NCBI GenBank assembly: GCA_948567375.1
Contig: OX419757.1
Location: 52,080,001 to 52,144,000, forward strand
Direction: 5' to 3'
DNA: 64,000 nt
Source of the DNA: Lunularia cruciata
Taxonomy: Eukaryota; Streptophyta; Marchantiopsida; Lunulariales; Lunulariaceae
In this document: positions 45,060-56,640 of the stretch, in pieces
Layout: every line of letters starts with the position of its first letter
How positions within the stretch are numbered: the stretch's first letter is position 1
Made by a program: the position numbers and the translations under genes
The notes under the pieces: model-generated
Databases searched by the model: none
The model's input: the letters and a program-made list of their open reading frames with translations, nothing else
What the model was told of the DNA's origin: nothing

Positions 45060-46568
45060 ATGGCTGCTCCTTCGATCGAGAAGAAGACCACCGGATTCTA
45101 TCTGTTGTTCTTGGTCTGTATGAATGTAGCCTGTGTGGTTGCACAGGAGATTCCGTCAACAGCGAGTGCCCCGTTTGCTACTGATTACGCTATCACATGG
45201 GGTGCGGAGCAAGTTCAAATGGGTGCCGATGGCAGTGTTGCCCTTACTATGAATCCAAACTCTGGTGAGTCTTCGATTTTCACCTTCTGTTACATGTTAC
45301 TCCGGATCCTCTGAATGCCATCATAATAGTAGATATTTTGAAACTCAATTCATGGGAAAACGAATTTGAACAAAATTCGACATAACCCCAAAATGATATC
45401 TTGCATGATATAGCGAACTTCAATTTTGGCGATAGCAATCTGATGAATTGCCCTTGGTACCATCAGGTTCGGGATACGGTTCCAAAGAAATGTACACATA
45501 TGGATATGTCAGCACTCAGATCAAGCTTCCTGTGGGAAACTCGGCTGGAGTTGTGGTCGCCTACTTCGTAAGGCTTGTTTGAGGATATGTTTTCAATTTC
45601 GTAACAAGAAACTAGAAGTCAAAAGATTGTTATCTCTGGAACCGATAGTTTTACTACCGAACAGAGTCGCCAGGGTGGACGATTCTTTGTATTCTTCTGT
45701 GACAATGTCGACATCTACTATTACAATATCTGACGTTACGTTCTTTCTACCCTGAATTGTCTGTGATGGTGATCTTCAGCTATCATCTGAAATGAGTACT
45801 GGTGTTCACGACGAATTGGACTTTGAGATGCTGGGAAACAAAACTGGAGAGCCCTGGATTCTTCAAACTAACGTCTTTGCTGACGGAAAGGGGGAGCGAG
45901 AGCAACGTATCTACTTATGGTTCGATCCCAGTGCAGATTTTCATACATACTCAGTTTTGTGGAATAAGGAAATCATCATGTAAGCCATTATCTGTCATCC
46001 ATATCCACCTTGCAGAATGTGTGCGTTGAGGCACCGATTTCGAAATCCACTCTGAGCACGATGGTCTCTGTGATCTAAATTGTTATCACAATGAATGCCA
46101 CCCCCGACCATGTGTCTTCAATTCATGGCCAGCATTGAAGCACCAGAGATTTTAACGTTAATTGTTTGTCACGTCACGTGCAGATTCTCTGTGGACGAAA
46201 AACCTATTCGGATTTTCAGGAACAATGTCGCCCTCGGAGTGCCCTTTCCCCAGAACAGACCTGTGGGAGTATATTCCAGCCTGTGGAACGGGGAAGACTG
46301 GGCTACCCGGGGTGGACTCGACAAGATAGATTGGACTTCGGCTCCATTCGCTGCGTATTACAAAAGCTTCACCATAAACGGTTGCGTGAATACCAATGGA
46401 GGAGCTTGTGCGAATCCCACTGGCTGGTGGACAGAAGCTGGATACCAAACTCTGACTGACAAAGCTCAGAGTGATCTTCTTTGGGTCAAGCAAAACTACA
46501 TGATTTATGACTATTGCACCGACGTTGAAAGATACCCTGTAGCTCCTGTGGAATGTGCTACGAACTAG
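45060..46568 (+). CDS. XTH: Xyloglucan endotransglucosylase/hydrolase (GH16)
   Basis: A secreted cell-wall enzyme that cuts and rejoins xyloglucan chains in the apoplast. Four exons: 45,060-45,264, 45,467-45,567, 45,780-45,979 and 46,184-46,568. All introns are GT-AG and 202-212 bp, with phases 1,0,2, joining to 296 codons plus TAG. An N-terminal signal peptide is visible: charged lead, then [16 protein letters not shown], with cleavage likely near Q29. The GH16 catalytic motif is [11 protein letters not shown] at 112-122, with nucleophile E114, D116 and acid/base E118. An N-glycosylation site (N122-K-T) follows directly, as is typical. The C-terminal XET_C region has paired cysteines ([13 protein letters not shown]...VEC). 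The active motif has L and M where DEIDFEFLG is usual. These are conservative changes. Confidence 0.95.
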
Positions 46569-47484
46569 AGATCGAATGGTCGATGTCTATGACAGCTATC
46601 CGGAACTTATGGTATATGATAGACATTGGTTCTGATTTTCTGTTTGATAGCTTAGCTTCGGATGGAGACATAGATCTTCATAAGTTCATATGATTCTTTT
46701 CGATTTACAAGAACTGGAGAAAATTTGGTTAGAGATTGAATTCTAAGTTCTGACTGATGGTTTACTGTATCTTATGATTTCATGCTGATTCGGGTGTCCT
46801 GGCCTCTGAGAAGATCGAATGACAAAATGAAAAATAGGTTTTCTCACCTGAAACAGATGGCTCTCAGGTAAAAGCCAATTCAGGTTTTAGAAGAAAGATC
46901 TAGGGACGAGGCTAGGAACTAGAGAATGTCCGGAATAACTCAGAACCTGGATTTACTCAATTCGACTTATTATTTGAGGTGGAGGATAATCAAATCTGGT
47001 GAGCCAGATTTTCTTGTACTTTGCATTCTTAAATTTGAGCACAGGTTGAGTCATGCTCAGCGCAGCAAAGCGCGGCAGGGATTTTGTTGTTAACTTCATT
47101 GTCTTTTACCGTATCGGGAATCTTTAAGTTTTTTAGCTCGTTGGTTAATCTTGAGAGCTGCTGCACCCATTGGAAAGTTCTTTGTCATACGTGGAAATAT
47201 TTAGAGAATGCATCTTCAGACCCAAACCAGATACACATGTTGAGTCCATGTATGTAATAGTTGAACGCGTCATAGAAGCTTACTAACTGGAAGCTGATTG
47301 CTGCTTGGTTCCCAAGTCTACATATAATAATGGAATCCCTTCAACAGACATCTAGAAATGGGGGCATCTAGAACATCGTCAGACTTCGTCTGCTGCAAGT
47401 TTAGAATTTTCAGCATGTGAATCGCGGCCGAAACGAAACGGACACGCTGACTCGGTACAGCGTGCTTAATAGATACAATCAACG
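46569..47484. other. XTH 3' flank and intergenic sequence
   Basis: No gene recognised. XTH 3' untranslated sequence presumably occupies the first few hundred bases. Confidence 0.45.
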
Positions 47485-47796
47485 TCATCCGATTGCTTCA
47501 CGTATCAACCTGTGATAGTTCTCCACCAGATTGGAATTTGGACTTCCAAACTGAAACTGAGAATATAGGGTCCCATAAGAAGAGCGGTCATGCTGAAGCA
47601 AAAATGTAAGCTGATGCTGCACGTGGCCACTGGAAGTTCGAATTTCAGGATTCCACGAATTGTCCTTGCGGCGATGTACAATAAAACGAAGGTTTAGGCT
47701 GGGGCTAGCAGTTATAGCCTGTGGATCGGACGTGGAAAGGCTATGACCCAGATTAACAACAGTATCGCCCACGAGTCTCCCAGCCGTCGTGAACAT
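47485..47796 (-). CDS. Unrecognised ORF, 103 codons, possible exon
   Basis: Open on the - strand, starting MFTTAGRLVGDTVV and ending at a TAG-type stop. Contains LNLRFIVHRRKDNSW and HQLTFLLQHDRSSYG. No family recognised. It lies 208 bp downstream of the next - strand ORF, a distance like the introns of the neighbouring genes, so the two could be exons of one gene. I did not find a convincing donor/acceptor pair. Confidence 0.3.
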   Translation of the reverse strand: MFTTAGRLVGDTVVNLGHSLSTSDPQAITASPSLNLRFIVHRRKDNSWNPEIRTSSGHVQHQLTFLLQHDRSSYGTLYSQFQFGSPNSNLVENYHRLIREAIG

Positions 47797-48004
47797 AACT
47801 CACCCATTTGCAAAAGCTTGAATGTAAAGTTTTCGTAAAATTTGTAGAACAGAAATATGTGAAATCTGCATAGATTCCGCTGAACAATTCAATTTATATC
47901 TCTCGTCGTATGTTCTCTTTGAAATTATATGGTTAAGTGTTTGACAGAAACTTGGAATCAAAGGAAGAGTTCAGACGAGAGCTATTATCGATATTTCTGC
48001 GGTT

Positions 48005-48535
48005 TTAGAAATGGAATTTGATTGCATTGTCAAATATATTGAACAGTCGGATCTGCGTCAGTAATCCGAACTTAATACCGTGATCTGAATCCATATCTAA
48101 ATCGTTACAGGTTCGTAGAAGTCCTTCGAGTTGCTTTGACAACAGTGATCCATTTGGTGCTGCAAAGTTGCACACAACGAACTGCATTGTCTGGCACGCA
48201 CCCTTGCTTTCGCCCTCAATCAGGTGAGAAATGTTCTTGATGTGTACACACATCTTCTGGCGGCGCACATGTACGCCACACCACGGCCAAATTAATTCTG
48301 CGTAGTTCCTGGTACGATAGACATGTTTCTCGAGGTGCATCCAAACCTTAAGAAGTCTTGACCACTCCGTCACTAAGGACCAAATAAGTGAGTAGGGTAA
48401 AGCAAAAGTAAAGCGGCCATGCATCTCGGAGTTCAATCTCGCATCATACAATAGTTCCCTTGGTGCGATAGTATTCAGCGAATCCTTGTGTCCATTGACC
48501 TCTCTTTGTCCATCAACAGCTGGTCTGAGGGTCAT
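48005..48535 (-). CDS. Unrecognised ORF, 176 codons, possible exon
   Basis: This is the longest uninterrupted reading frame in the window. It sits in the CpG-rich island and looks protein-like: tryptophan-rich stretches (SLIWSLVTEWSRLLKVW; ELIWPWCGVHVRRQ), then CQTMQFVVCNFAAPNGS, then LDMDSDHGIKFGLL. There is an in-frame stop a few codons before the first ATG. No signal peptide or clear membrane segment is apparent. I do not recognise the family. It may be a real exon of a gene that continues at 47,796-47,485, or a long chance ORF. Confidence 0.35.
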   Translation of the reverse strand: MTLRPAVDGQREVNGHKDSLNTIAPRELLYDARLNSEMHGRFTFALPYSLIWSLVTEWSRLLKVWMHLEKHVYRTRNYAELIWPWCGVHVRRQKMCVHIKNISHLIEGESKGACQTMQFVVCNFAAPNGSLLSKQLEGLLRTCNDLDMDSDHGIKFGLLTQIRLFNIFDNAIKFHF

Positions 48536-51500
48536 TTGGAGGCCAAGTTTCCTACTCTTTGGGGTAAGTCACCTTTTCTGGGCGTATTGAGTACTTGATT
48601 CGAGTATCCACGACGGTTTCTGCTGTACGATTTCTACTTTACAGGCCATGCTGAAGGACTATAGTCAAAGAACACTGATGATAAGACAGATACTTTCTGG
48701 GCCACTCCAGTTGCTAATAAGACAATTTGACATGGTCAAGGCATGACCATTCTCAGTCATAACCACCCTGTCGCTAGTTGCAAATTGCTCCGTTGATTGC
48801 AAATTGAAATTCTTAAGTTTCATCATTTAAGTCAATTTGGACCTTCTAAAACTACATGGATACACGTGCAATTTCATGCACCAGACCACCCGGTCCGATG
48901 GTGGAAGAAATCAACAAGTCCTCCAGTTGCAAGCTCTTTCGAGTCCCTCTCGGGTTTGAATAGTCTAGGACACAATTAACCAGCCCCTGGCTGAAGACAC
49001 CGTCTTGAAGTTCTGGGTATAATTGTAACATGTTTTAAAGAACCAGTGCCTCAATGCTGTCTTGAAGGTTCCTAACGGAGATCTACGTCTTCTCATTTTC
49101 TTGGATTCTTGGTTCTCGTGTCGCATCTTCGGGAAGCTCCTGTACTATTGGTTGGAATGATATCAGTCACCTGGTACGGAAATGGTGGTTTAATTCCATT
49201 CTCTCTCTTTATTTCTCTGCTATGCATTCTTCTCGTGCACATGATCGTTTTGAGTGTCTTGAACTCTTCACGTCTCTGTAAGTTCCCTCCTCTAAACCCT
49301 GAAAGAGCTTTTGAGCGGTTTCGTGCACCTCTAGGCTTGTTTCAGATGTTCGGGCTACTCTGATTTGATCAGAACTTCGTAGTACCCATGAGATTATCTA
49401 ATCACTAACAAGAAAAGAAAAAAACAAAGTTTGTAAGTCAATCTACTACATTCCATGATCATAAACTTCTCATATAATCGGCTGGGGAAATGAAAATGAC
49501 TACAAAGATACACATTGTTTCTAAAACTTAGAACTAAATCATTGCAATGTCCTCCTTGCGGGCCCTCAATCGAACCAAGTGGCTTGAAATCGAAAGGGGA
49601 GACCTAGAACTTTACGAAGTACTGGGCCAGGCCATTTAAAGAAAGAACGGCCAACAGGCCCAATAAAATACCCCGAAGGAAAGGAGAAAAGGCCATTGAT
49701 TGCCTTGAAGCTAAATAGAAACATGCAGCCATGCCTTTCGCAGTAATGTTTATATGTCGGGTGAAATCCCATGCACTCCGTATTTTCAACATTTCTGAAA
49801 AAGAAGGAGAAATTTACAAACGCAAAGCAACTTATTACCAACCGGGAGGGATATATAACGAAATAACAGTGAAACACATTTCAGAATATGTCACGCCCTT
49901 AAGGAATAAAGGGACTTATGCCTACCTACAGCTATGTTGCATGATGTAAGCAGGGTAAGCAGATTAAAGTTATACAATGTGGTAAATGTATATGTATCAT
50001 CAAGTTGACCAAAACAAGATGCTATTTTGCCTCAGCTAATCTGGTATAGCTTATGGTATGGGGAATGTGGTAGTTGATTGGATAAACGTATCCAAAGTTA
50101 AGATGGATTTCTACCCCGCCGAGCACCATCGCAAACTTAGAAATATTTCCAAGCCCTTGTCTCTTCACCCTCGTTGCTGGCGCTGATTAAGATTTAGAAT
50201 TACTCCACGGATGCTTGAACCCGAATTCGACAACTTTTTCAACTTTTTCTCATCCTCATGTACGACATTGCTAAGTCTTATATAACTATAAGATTATCGG
50301 TATTAAGAGACGGCCGAACAGAGGCCTGCCTAGTTTAGAGACGTGGAACTTCTTGCAGATTTAGTTGCCCAGTCGATAGATAAGCCTTATGTCACTACAC
50401 TAAGCTTGCATGGATACTATGTATGGACATACTTCAAGAGTTCGATGGTAAAGTGACTTGCATTCATGGCTTCATCGACGTCAACTCTCTTGTGCATCCG
50501 CGTACCTTCCATGGCCAGACCGCGACCGTCAAGAACGATATTACTGTGGCGTCAAGCTTGAAGTTTGCACTAAAGTTCTTCTACTGTATTCTTGTCAGGT
50601 ACAAGTCCACTCGAAACGGACAAAGATCTTACGTCGAGTGCTTTTGGCAAATTGTGCCTTCACATTGGAGGTAGCCCGTGTCTCAAGAAAGGTTCACGGT
50701 TTATCTCTGTTAGATCGCAGGAGCTTGGGAGCTCTCGAAGTAGCTCTCGAAGTAGTAGGTTCTTGAAAAAATACGACTTCATTGAGCTTGACCAAGTGTG
50801 ATGGAGTAGGGGAGAAAGCGACCGCGTGTGAAAACAAGAAGGATGGGAAGACCCATCAAGCCGAACAAGGAAAAGTGTGATGGAGATGAACATGAAGATC
50901 ACAAGACAGCTGGAAAGTAAAGGAGTAAAGGCCGGAAGATCTTTACTCCTTCGAAGATGACTAAGAAGACTTTAGTGACATGAGTAGGTTTGACCCTCAG
51001 GGGCAGCGAAGATTCGCATTGTAGGGATCAAATGTAGGCCAGCTTGTGTTTGTGCCTTTTACAAGCCCTCCTGAGTCGGAGAAGCGACTCACAGAAAGCT
51101 CGTTCCATGAGTATTGTTTAGTAGTCTCGAAGAGTACGTTGTTGAGATATGCCAAAGATGCCAGCACCGCCACACACAGTTAGATATTCGGGCAACTTCG
51201 TCCAAAGATGTAGCGTCTCCGCAACAGACCAATGAAATTCATCAGGCGTGTAATCTGAAGCTTGGCTCAAAAGTGTGACCATGACAGATAAAACCTGTAA
51301 TAACTTCTACTCTTCCGAATTCCTATCCACCAGTTACACCAACTGCTCACGTAGTTTGTATCCGCCGGTCTGAAAGAGAGGGAACTGTCTTAATAGTAAG
51401 GAATGTGGAATCTGACAATAGACTTTTATAAATTTTCATACATTCATTGGTTTTCATGGAGCGTAACACTTACGCCCAACAAGTAAAATTTTAGACAGAA

Positions 51501-52150
51501 ATTTTAATTGGCCCTCCAACATCACACAAGGATGACTGAAACTGACAGTCAACAAGCTAAATATTTTGTGGAAGTACTCGTCGTTAGTATGGGCATCAAG
51601 ATTACATGTAGCAAACTCCTATGATTGTTCAAGAAATAGGCGTATATACTCATTTTAGCTTCGAAAGGGAAGAGTATTATGAAGGACTAGTGGGACTCGT
51701 GTCTAAATACAATAAAAGGCAGTGTTTCATATGGCTAACTAACTAACCATAAAAGCTGGGGTTTTATACGGTTTGTACGTTTTAGTTATTTGGCAATGTC
51801 CATCATGACGTTTGTGGCAGCATGCATCGGAAAAGTTCCACTTTGATCTGGTTTGGGATCAAATTTTTATGAATTGCAAAGAACAATCAAAACCACAAAC
51901 CAATTCTACTATAGAATGCGATGCTAAAGCTCCTGTTCCGGATCAATCTACAAAGGACAACCAAAACAATAAAGACAAAATTCATGTTATGGATCAACTT
52001 CTATGATTTGCAAAAAGCAACCAAAACCGCAAACCAATTCTATTATAAATATACAATAAAATTTATATAAAATTTACATGAGAAAAAATAATCAAAACTA
52101 TAACCAAAATCAAAACTAACTCTACTATATATATACAATTGTACCACTTT
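48536..52150. other. Intergenic region, no gene recognised
   Basis: Several 60-100-codon ORFs overlap one another in different frames and look like chance. The 50,423-50,800 area carries three overlapping ORFs of which none is identifiable. Composition becomes AT-rich after about 51.7 kb. Confidence 0.4.
50828..50875. repeat. Dispersed 48-bp repeat, copy 2
   Basis: Same orientation as 26,595-26,643, with the core AACAAGAAGGATGGGAAGA. The two copies bracket the 24-kb stretch that holds both genes. Confidence 0.6.
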
Positions 52151-52164
52151 AAATTGATCTTCCC

Positions 52165-52215
52165 TAACTTAATATCCTCTATAACTTGATACAGCTCCAA
52201 TCCACCATTAGGGTT
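52165..52215. repeat. Short repeat flanking the - strand Tigger relic (left)
   Basis: CTTCCCTAACTTAATATCC, TCTATAACTTGATA and then TCCACC resemble, in the same orientation, 54,183-54,235. CTCTATAACTTGATA-type words are reminiscent of terminal repeats of pogo/Tigger elements, which would normally be inverted. Confidence 0.5.
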
Positions 52216-52559
52216 ATCAACTATCAAATCAATATACTATGTACCTTGATACTCAATACCCAAAGGCAAATATTGAGTTCCATAGGAAAAATTTATGATT
52301 GATAAAATAAAATACTGTGAAGGAAGCCAGCTATGTAAAGTAGTTTGTGTAATTTTTGATGCTCCAATATTCTGTTGCACTCTTTTAAGACCTGATACAT
52401 TGTATATTAGTGGTGGATTAGTTGGATCTAGCAGAGAAATTGCCTTATTGAGAATGTTACATTTTTTTGGGGGCAGACAGCTGACCTTGGAGCTGCCTTA
52501 CTTATTAGATATGGCCTCATTTGTTACATCTGCCTCATCCACTTCCCCTGCTGTGCCAA

Positions 52560-53953
52560 CTTAACTTTGCAGATCCTCATCAGAAAGCTATTCATGCACC
52601 ACATTGGACTTTTCAATAAGATTGAGGAGAGCTTGGATGGACATTGGGTGTCGTACATCCAATGCACTAATTGAAGCAGTCAGCTGCTCATCAATGATAC
52701 ACTCATTGTCACTTTTAGCACCCCCCTCAAATTGCCTTCTTCTTGAGTTTTTAACAACTTTGTGTGGTAAAAGTGGTTTTTTATGGTGCTGATGGAAATT
52801 TCATTCCACATACGTTTTTCCCATTACGTTGCAATTAGCTGATAAACTTTGTAAATGTAGGCTTCACCAATTCATCCTTGTCAATGGTGTGTTGGAGCTG
52901 GAAATGACAACAATGCAATTTGAATGTTGCAATAACTCCAACATTCATGGGTTGCACTTTTTATGTTGTATAGTGGAAGCATGCAAACCTCCACATTGGT
53001 GAGGAAAAGCTCACCAATAGCATGGGATGGTGCATTATCCAGAAGTAGCAAGATGTGCCAGCTTGCCGCTCTCATGTTGCTATCCAGACCTGCATGCCAT
53101 TCCCAAAACATGATACCCATCATCCAGCTTTTTGATATTGTTTGCAGTAGAACCTCAAAGCTACATGGTTTGTTTGCATGAACAAGGATAAAGGGGTCTA
53201 ACTTGTCTGATCCATCTGCATTTGTGGAAAATGAAAGTGTAAATCAAGACTTGTCTTTTTTGGAGCCTTCATTTTTGCACAAGGAAATTGTATAGTCTGG
53301 TTGCCATTTGGAAGAAAAGACCACTCTCATGCATGTTGTAGACTTCCTTTAGCGCGTAGGTTGCATTCGTTGCTTGTAGTACAAGGAGTACAATGATAGC
53401 ATTGTTAGCATTGCTGCTTTCACAATGTGATCTATGCTTCTTCAGACTATGACATTGCTGACTATGACTTCTATAGCCAACCATTTGAAAAAGTGGGAGC
53501 ATTTTGCTTCAGTCTCAAAGACTCTGCAAAACTTTTGGTTTTTTCCTTGATCAGTTCAATTGAGATGTTGATGCGGCATGCCTCACACTAAAGTATCCAA
53601 GGTATCCTAGTTTTTTAAAGCTGCAGATTGGCAACATTGTGCTTCCTTTTGCTGCTAGATTGGCCAGGGTCAATGGTCTTGAGCACTTGTCTCTTACCAA
53701 CGATTTTGCTGATGGTTATTTATGATGGTGCTTTTGGAATGTTGAATTTTTGCAGAGCCGAAGCACTCAATGAATTTTGGCTGATTGAGGGATTTGATTG
53801 AGCATAATGATAGAGTTCTTGCTTATGTGTGGTGGTCATGAGCGAGCAGTGAGATGAAGACATGGTAAAAAGATATTGACAAAGTTGATAGGCAGACTCT
53901 TTTTTGATAGATAGACAAACAAAGCAGACCAAAATTCTCAAACATTGTACCAT
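52560..53953 (-). pseudogene. pogo/Tigger-type DDE transposase relic, copy 1
   Basis: Read on the - strand, it starts near 53,870 with a CENP-B-like helix-turn-helix (MTTTHKQELYHYAQSNPSIS, then KFNIPKAPS, then ISKIV). The Tc5-type second DNA-binding region follows (IDPGQSSSKRKHNV; CEACRINIS; KTKSFAESLRLKQNAPTFSNGWL). The DDE core is visible in 53,123-52,881: FWEWHAGLDSNM, then ILLLLDNAPSHAIGEL (catalytic D), then VEVCMLPLYN. After a frameshift comes VQPMNVGVIATFKLH, which carries the usual PxDxGxI pattern with N for D. The stop-rich C-terminal tail ends near 52,560. Frameshifts in several places make it dead. Confidence 0.82.
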
Positions 53954-54182
53954 TTCCTAATGAGTATCTAAATGCTACAATGATTGAGAGTCTATGTTGT
54001 CTTGGTCATTTACATCAAATATCTTATGTACCCTTTCAATGGTTTATTTGCAGGTGCACAAGTGTTAAATACATACAATATCAGTGAAATAACAGGTTTC
54101 TTGGGCAATGGTTGGCTAGCTATAATTGCAGTACAACCAATCATCACACATAGACAAGCAATCATGACAAAAACATGTAATT

Positions 54183-54235
54183 ATACCTTACCTCCCTAAC
54201 TTGATAACCTCTATAACTCAATATAATCTTGGTCC
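54183..54235. repeat. Short repeat flanking the - strand Tigger relic (right)
   Basis: CCTCCCTAACTTGATAACC, TCTATAACTCAATA and GGTCCACC; partner of 52,165-52,215. Confidence 0.5.
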
Positions 54236-55963
54236 ACCAATCTTATTGACTTAGAGAAGTGTATATATATATATATCTGTGCTTGGAGGTAGCATCACAC
54301 ATAAGAGACTAAACATAATATACTAATATATTACTTTATAGAGTGAATGGAGATCCTTATGTCCCGATCCTTATGTAATGAATGACAAAAAATTGACAGC
54401 AAGATCTCACAAGAAAGGGCCTCTGCCCATTAGATGCCTTATAATGTCAAGTACATTTCTTTTAATGAATTTGGTTTTGTTATATGATTTAGTGAACATA
54501 TTACGAAGTATATTTGAAAAGTTTTAAGAGCATTTTTCCATTTTCAGATTTTTAGCTTTTGGCACACATAAAATTTAGCAAAAGAGAATCAGGTGAATTT
54601 CTTTTTATTTTTCCCTCTCACATTCTATTCTCTAGTTTGGGTTCCAACACTCTTGATACCAAAATTATTTTAAATTTAGTGAAAGAAAGCTTTTCTTCTG
54701 CAAGGATAGAGTGCTTGAAAAAATTAGTTCCATCATGGAATGTGCTTTAGCTTGTATTTTATGGAGATCTCAAATATACACAATTTGATTATTAAACTCA
54801 ACATGGAAATTTTCCAAAGTCTCAATTAAACTAAAAACACACCAACTATTATGACCAACCTACCTCACATAGGTAGTTAGTATGTTTAAAAATACTCATC
54901 CTAAATTCAAGTCTTATTTTAGCATCATAAGTCTTAACAATATGTTTTTCTGATTAGGAATTTATTTTTTGTCATGACATAGAAAACCACTAGTGCACAT
55001 GATTACTATTCATCTTTATACATTTGGAAAGTTTTAAATATTCTCACTTTCATTTACATTTCAAAGAATAAAATGATTGATTTGTAATCTAAGAATAAAT
55101 TTTTATTTGATTTTAAAGAAAAATTTAATTTGGTTTGGAGTTCTCTTATGTATACATTCTTTAATATTTCATGTAACCTCAAAAATCCACAACTTATCTG
55201 AACAACAAAGCATTTCTCAAGAATTCTATGATACAAAGTGAAAATAGTACACATATCATAAAAAGATTTTGAATAAATATTGAAACAAAGCAATAGTGGT
55301 TAGATGCCCTTAGGCTAAGCATGTTGCTTTTGATTTCCCTAAAAATTTTGCTTCTGATTTGCTTAAGTGCTTAACATTTGCTTAACGCGCTTAGCTTTTA
55401 TTGATTTTACTCCACAATAGAGTTGAGTTTGTGTGACAACCCAATGTTGAGGTATTAATAGTATAAATGGTAAGAACAAGTCATTCCCAAGAGGATTTGG
55501 TTTGGAAATGGCTAGGCATGAAGAAAAAAAATGCCAATTTGTCACAAGTTGTCTATTGTTGCATCTTTATCCTATTGGGCAGGACAATTCCCAAAACAGG
55601 GTACTGCATCCCACAATGGAACAGTACCAAAAAGAAAATCAAATAATCAAATCACATTCAAAAATATCCTATCAACTTGGCTCCTAAAGGTAGTATGCTA
55701 GGAAGAGCATCTCCTCTTCCTTCTTCAGCAATTGCATCCTGATGTAGAAGTGTACAATGAATGGAGATAAGAAGGTGTTTCCTCTTTGCGTTTGTAGTTG
55801 CTTCATCATCTCACAAGTGTGATGTTTAAACATATTTGCCCAATCCATGTGTATCTTCATATAATAGTTGGAAGAAGTTGGCCTGCCTATTGTTAATGTG
55901 AGTTGTCCTTGTCAATTTGAAGATCTTCATGAGTGAGGTCACCATAGTGTGACGGGTAGGATC
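54236..55963. other. AT-rich DNA, no gene recognised
   Basis: Short ORFs only; includes a small (TA)n at about 54,261-54,276. Confidence 0.45.
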
Positions 55964-56640
55964 TGTAACACCCATTTGTATATGTGTGTGCTATTGTGAG
56001 ATTTAGTTTGGTATTATAAGTACTAGAGAGATATTATTTATATAGAGATAAAGATGGTTCTACATTAATCAGGATTAGCTAAATTTAGTAATAGCTAAGA
56101 TAGAAGGGACCTTACTTTAGCGGAAGTAAAAAAGATGAGCACCATTATTTTGGATTCTAATGTGTTGACTTGGTATTATTCTAGGTGTTTGCCTTTGAGG
56201 AAAGAGTTGAGAACTCTTGGACCCATAAACATTTTTTTTATTCTTTTATAGTCCAAGGATAGCACATGTGAAGGAATCATTGACTTAGTGGTTGGATCAA
56301 GATAAGACCACATGTTAGGAGAATATTCCCATGAGAATAGATATTCCTTTAGCTTTTTGACTTTATTTGACTTTTAGCCTAGTAACTTGAGTTAATTTAG
56401 TAATGAGTAACTTTGGTGCATAACTATTTTACAAGTATATAAACTAGGGGTGAGGAAGTACTCATCATCCTTTCATTTGTAACTATTTCTCTCTCATTGA
56501 GTTTTGCAGTGAGCAATATCTTGAGTCTTGGAGTGTTAGCCTTGGAGGAGTATGATGCAATTGGGATTCTTTGCCTTCTTAGTCCATGGTGCACTACCAT
56601 AATAGCCATTAGAGGTTCATCCTAGCGACTGGTTGGCTCA
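55964..56640 (+). repeat. Probable solo LTR, unassigned family
   Basis: Starts TGTAACACCCATTTG, a typical plant LTR start. It carries a TATATAAA box near 56,436-56,443, followed by a T/C-rich start region, and runs to about 56,640. The end (near GGTTGGCTCA) and target duplication are uncertain. No Pol sequence adjoins it. Confidence 0.4.

Noticed and set aside
46095-46568. A 157-codon + strand ORF starting at 46,095 as a separate gene
   Set aside because: It is XTH exon 4 read through from intron 3; the splice acceptor at 46,181-46,183 and the phase show it is part of XTH.
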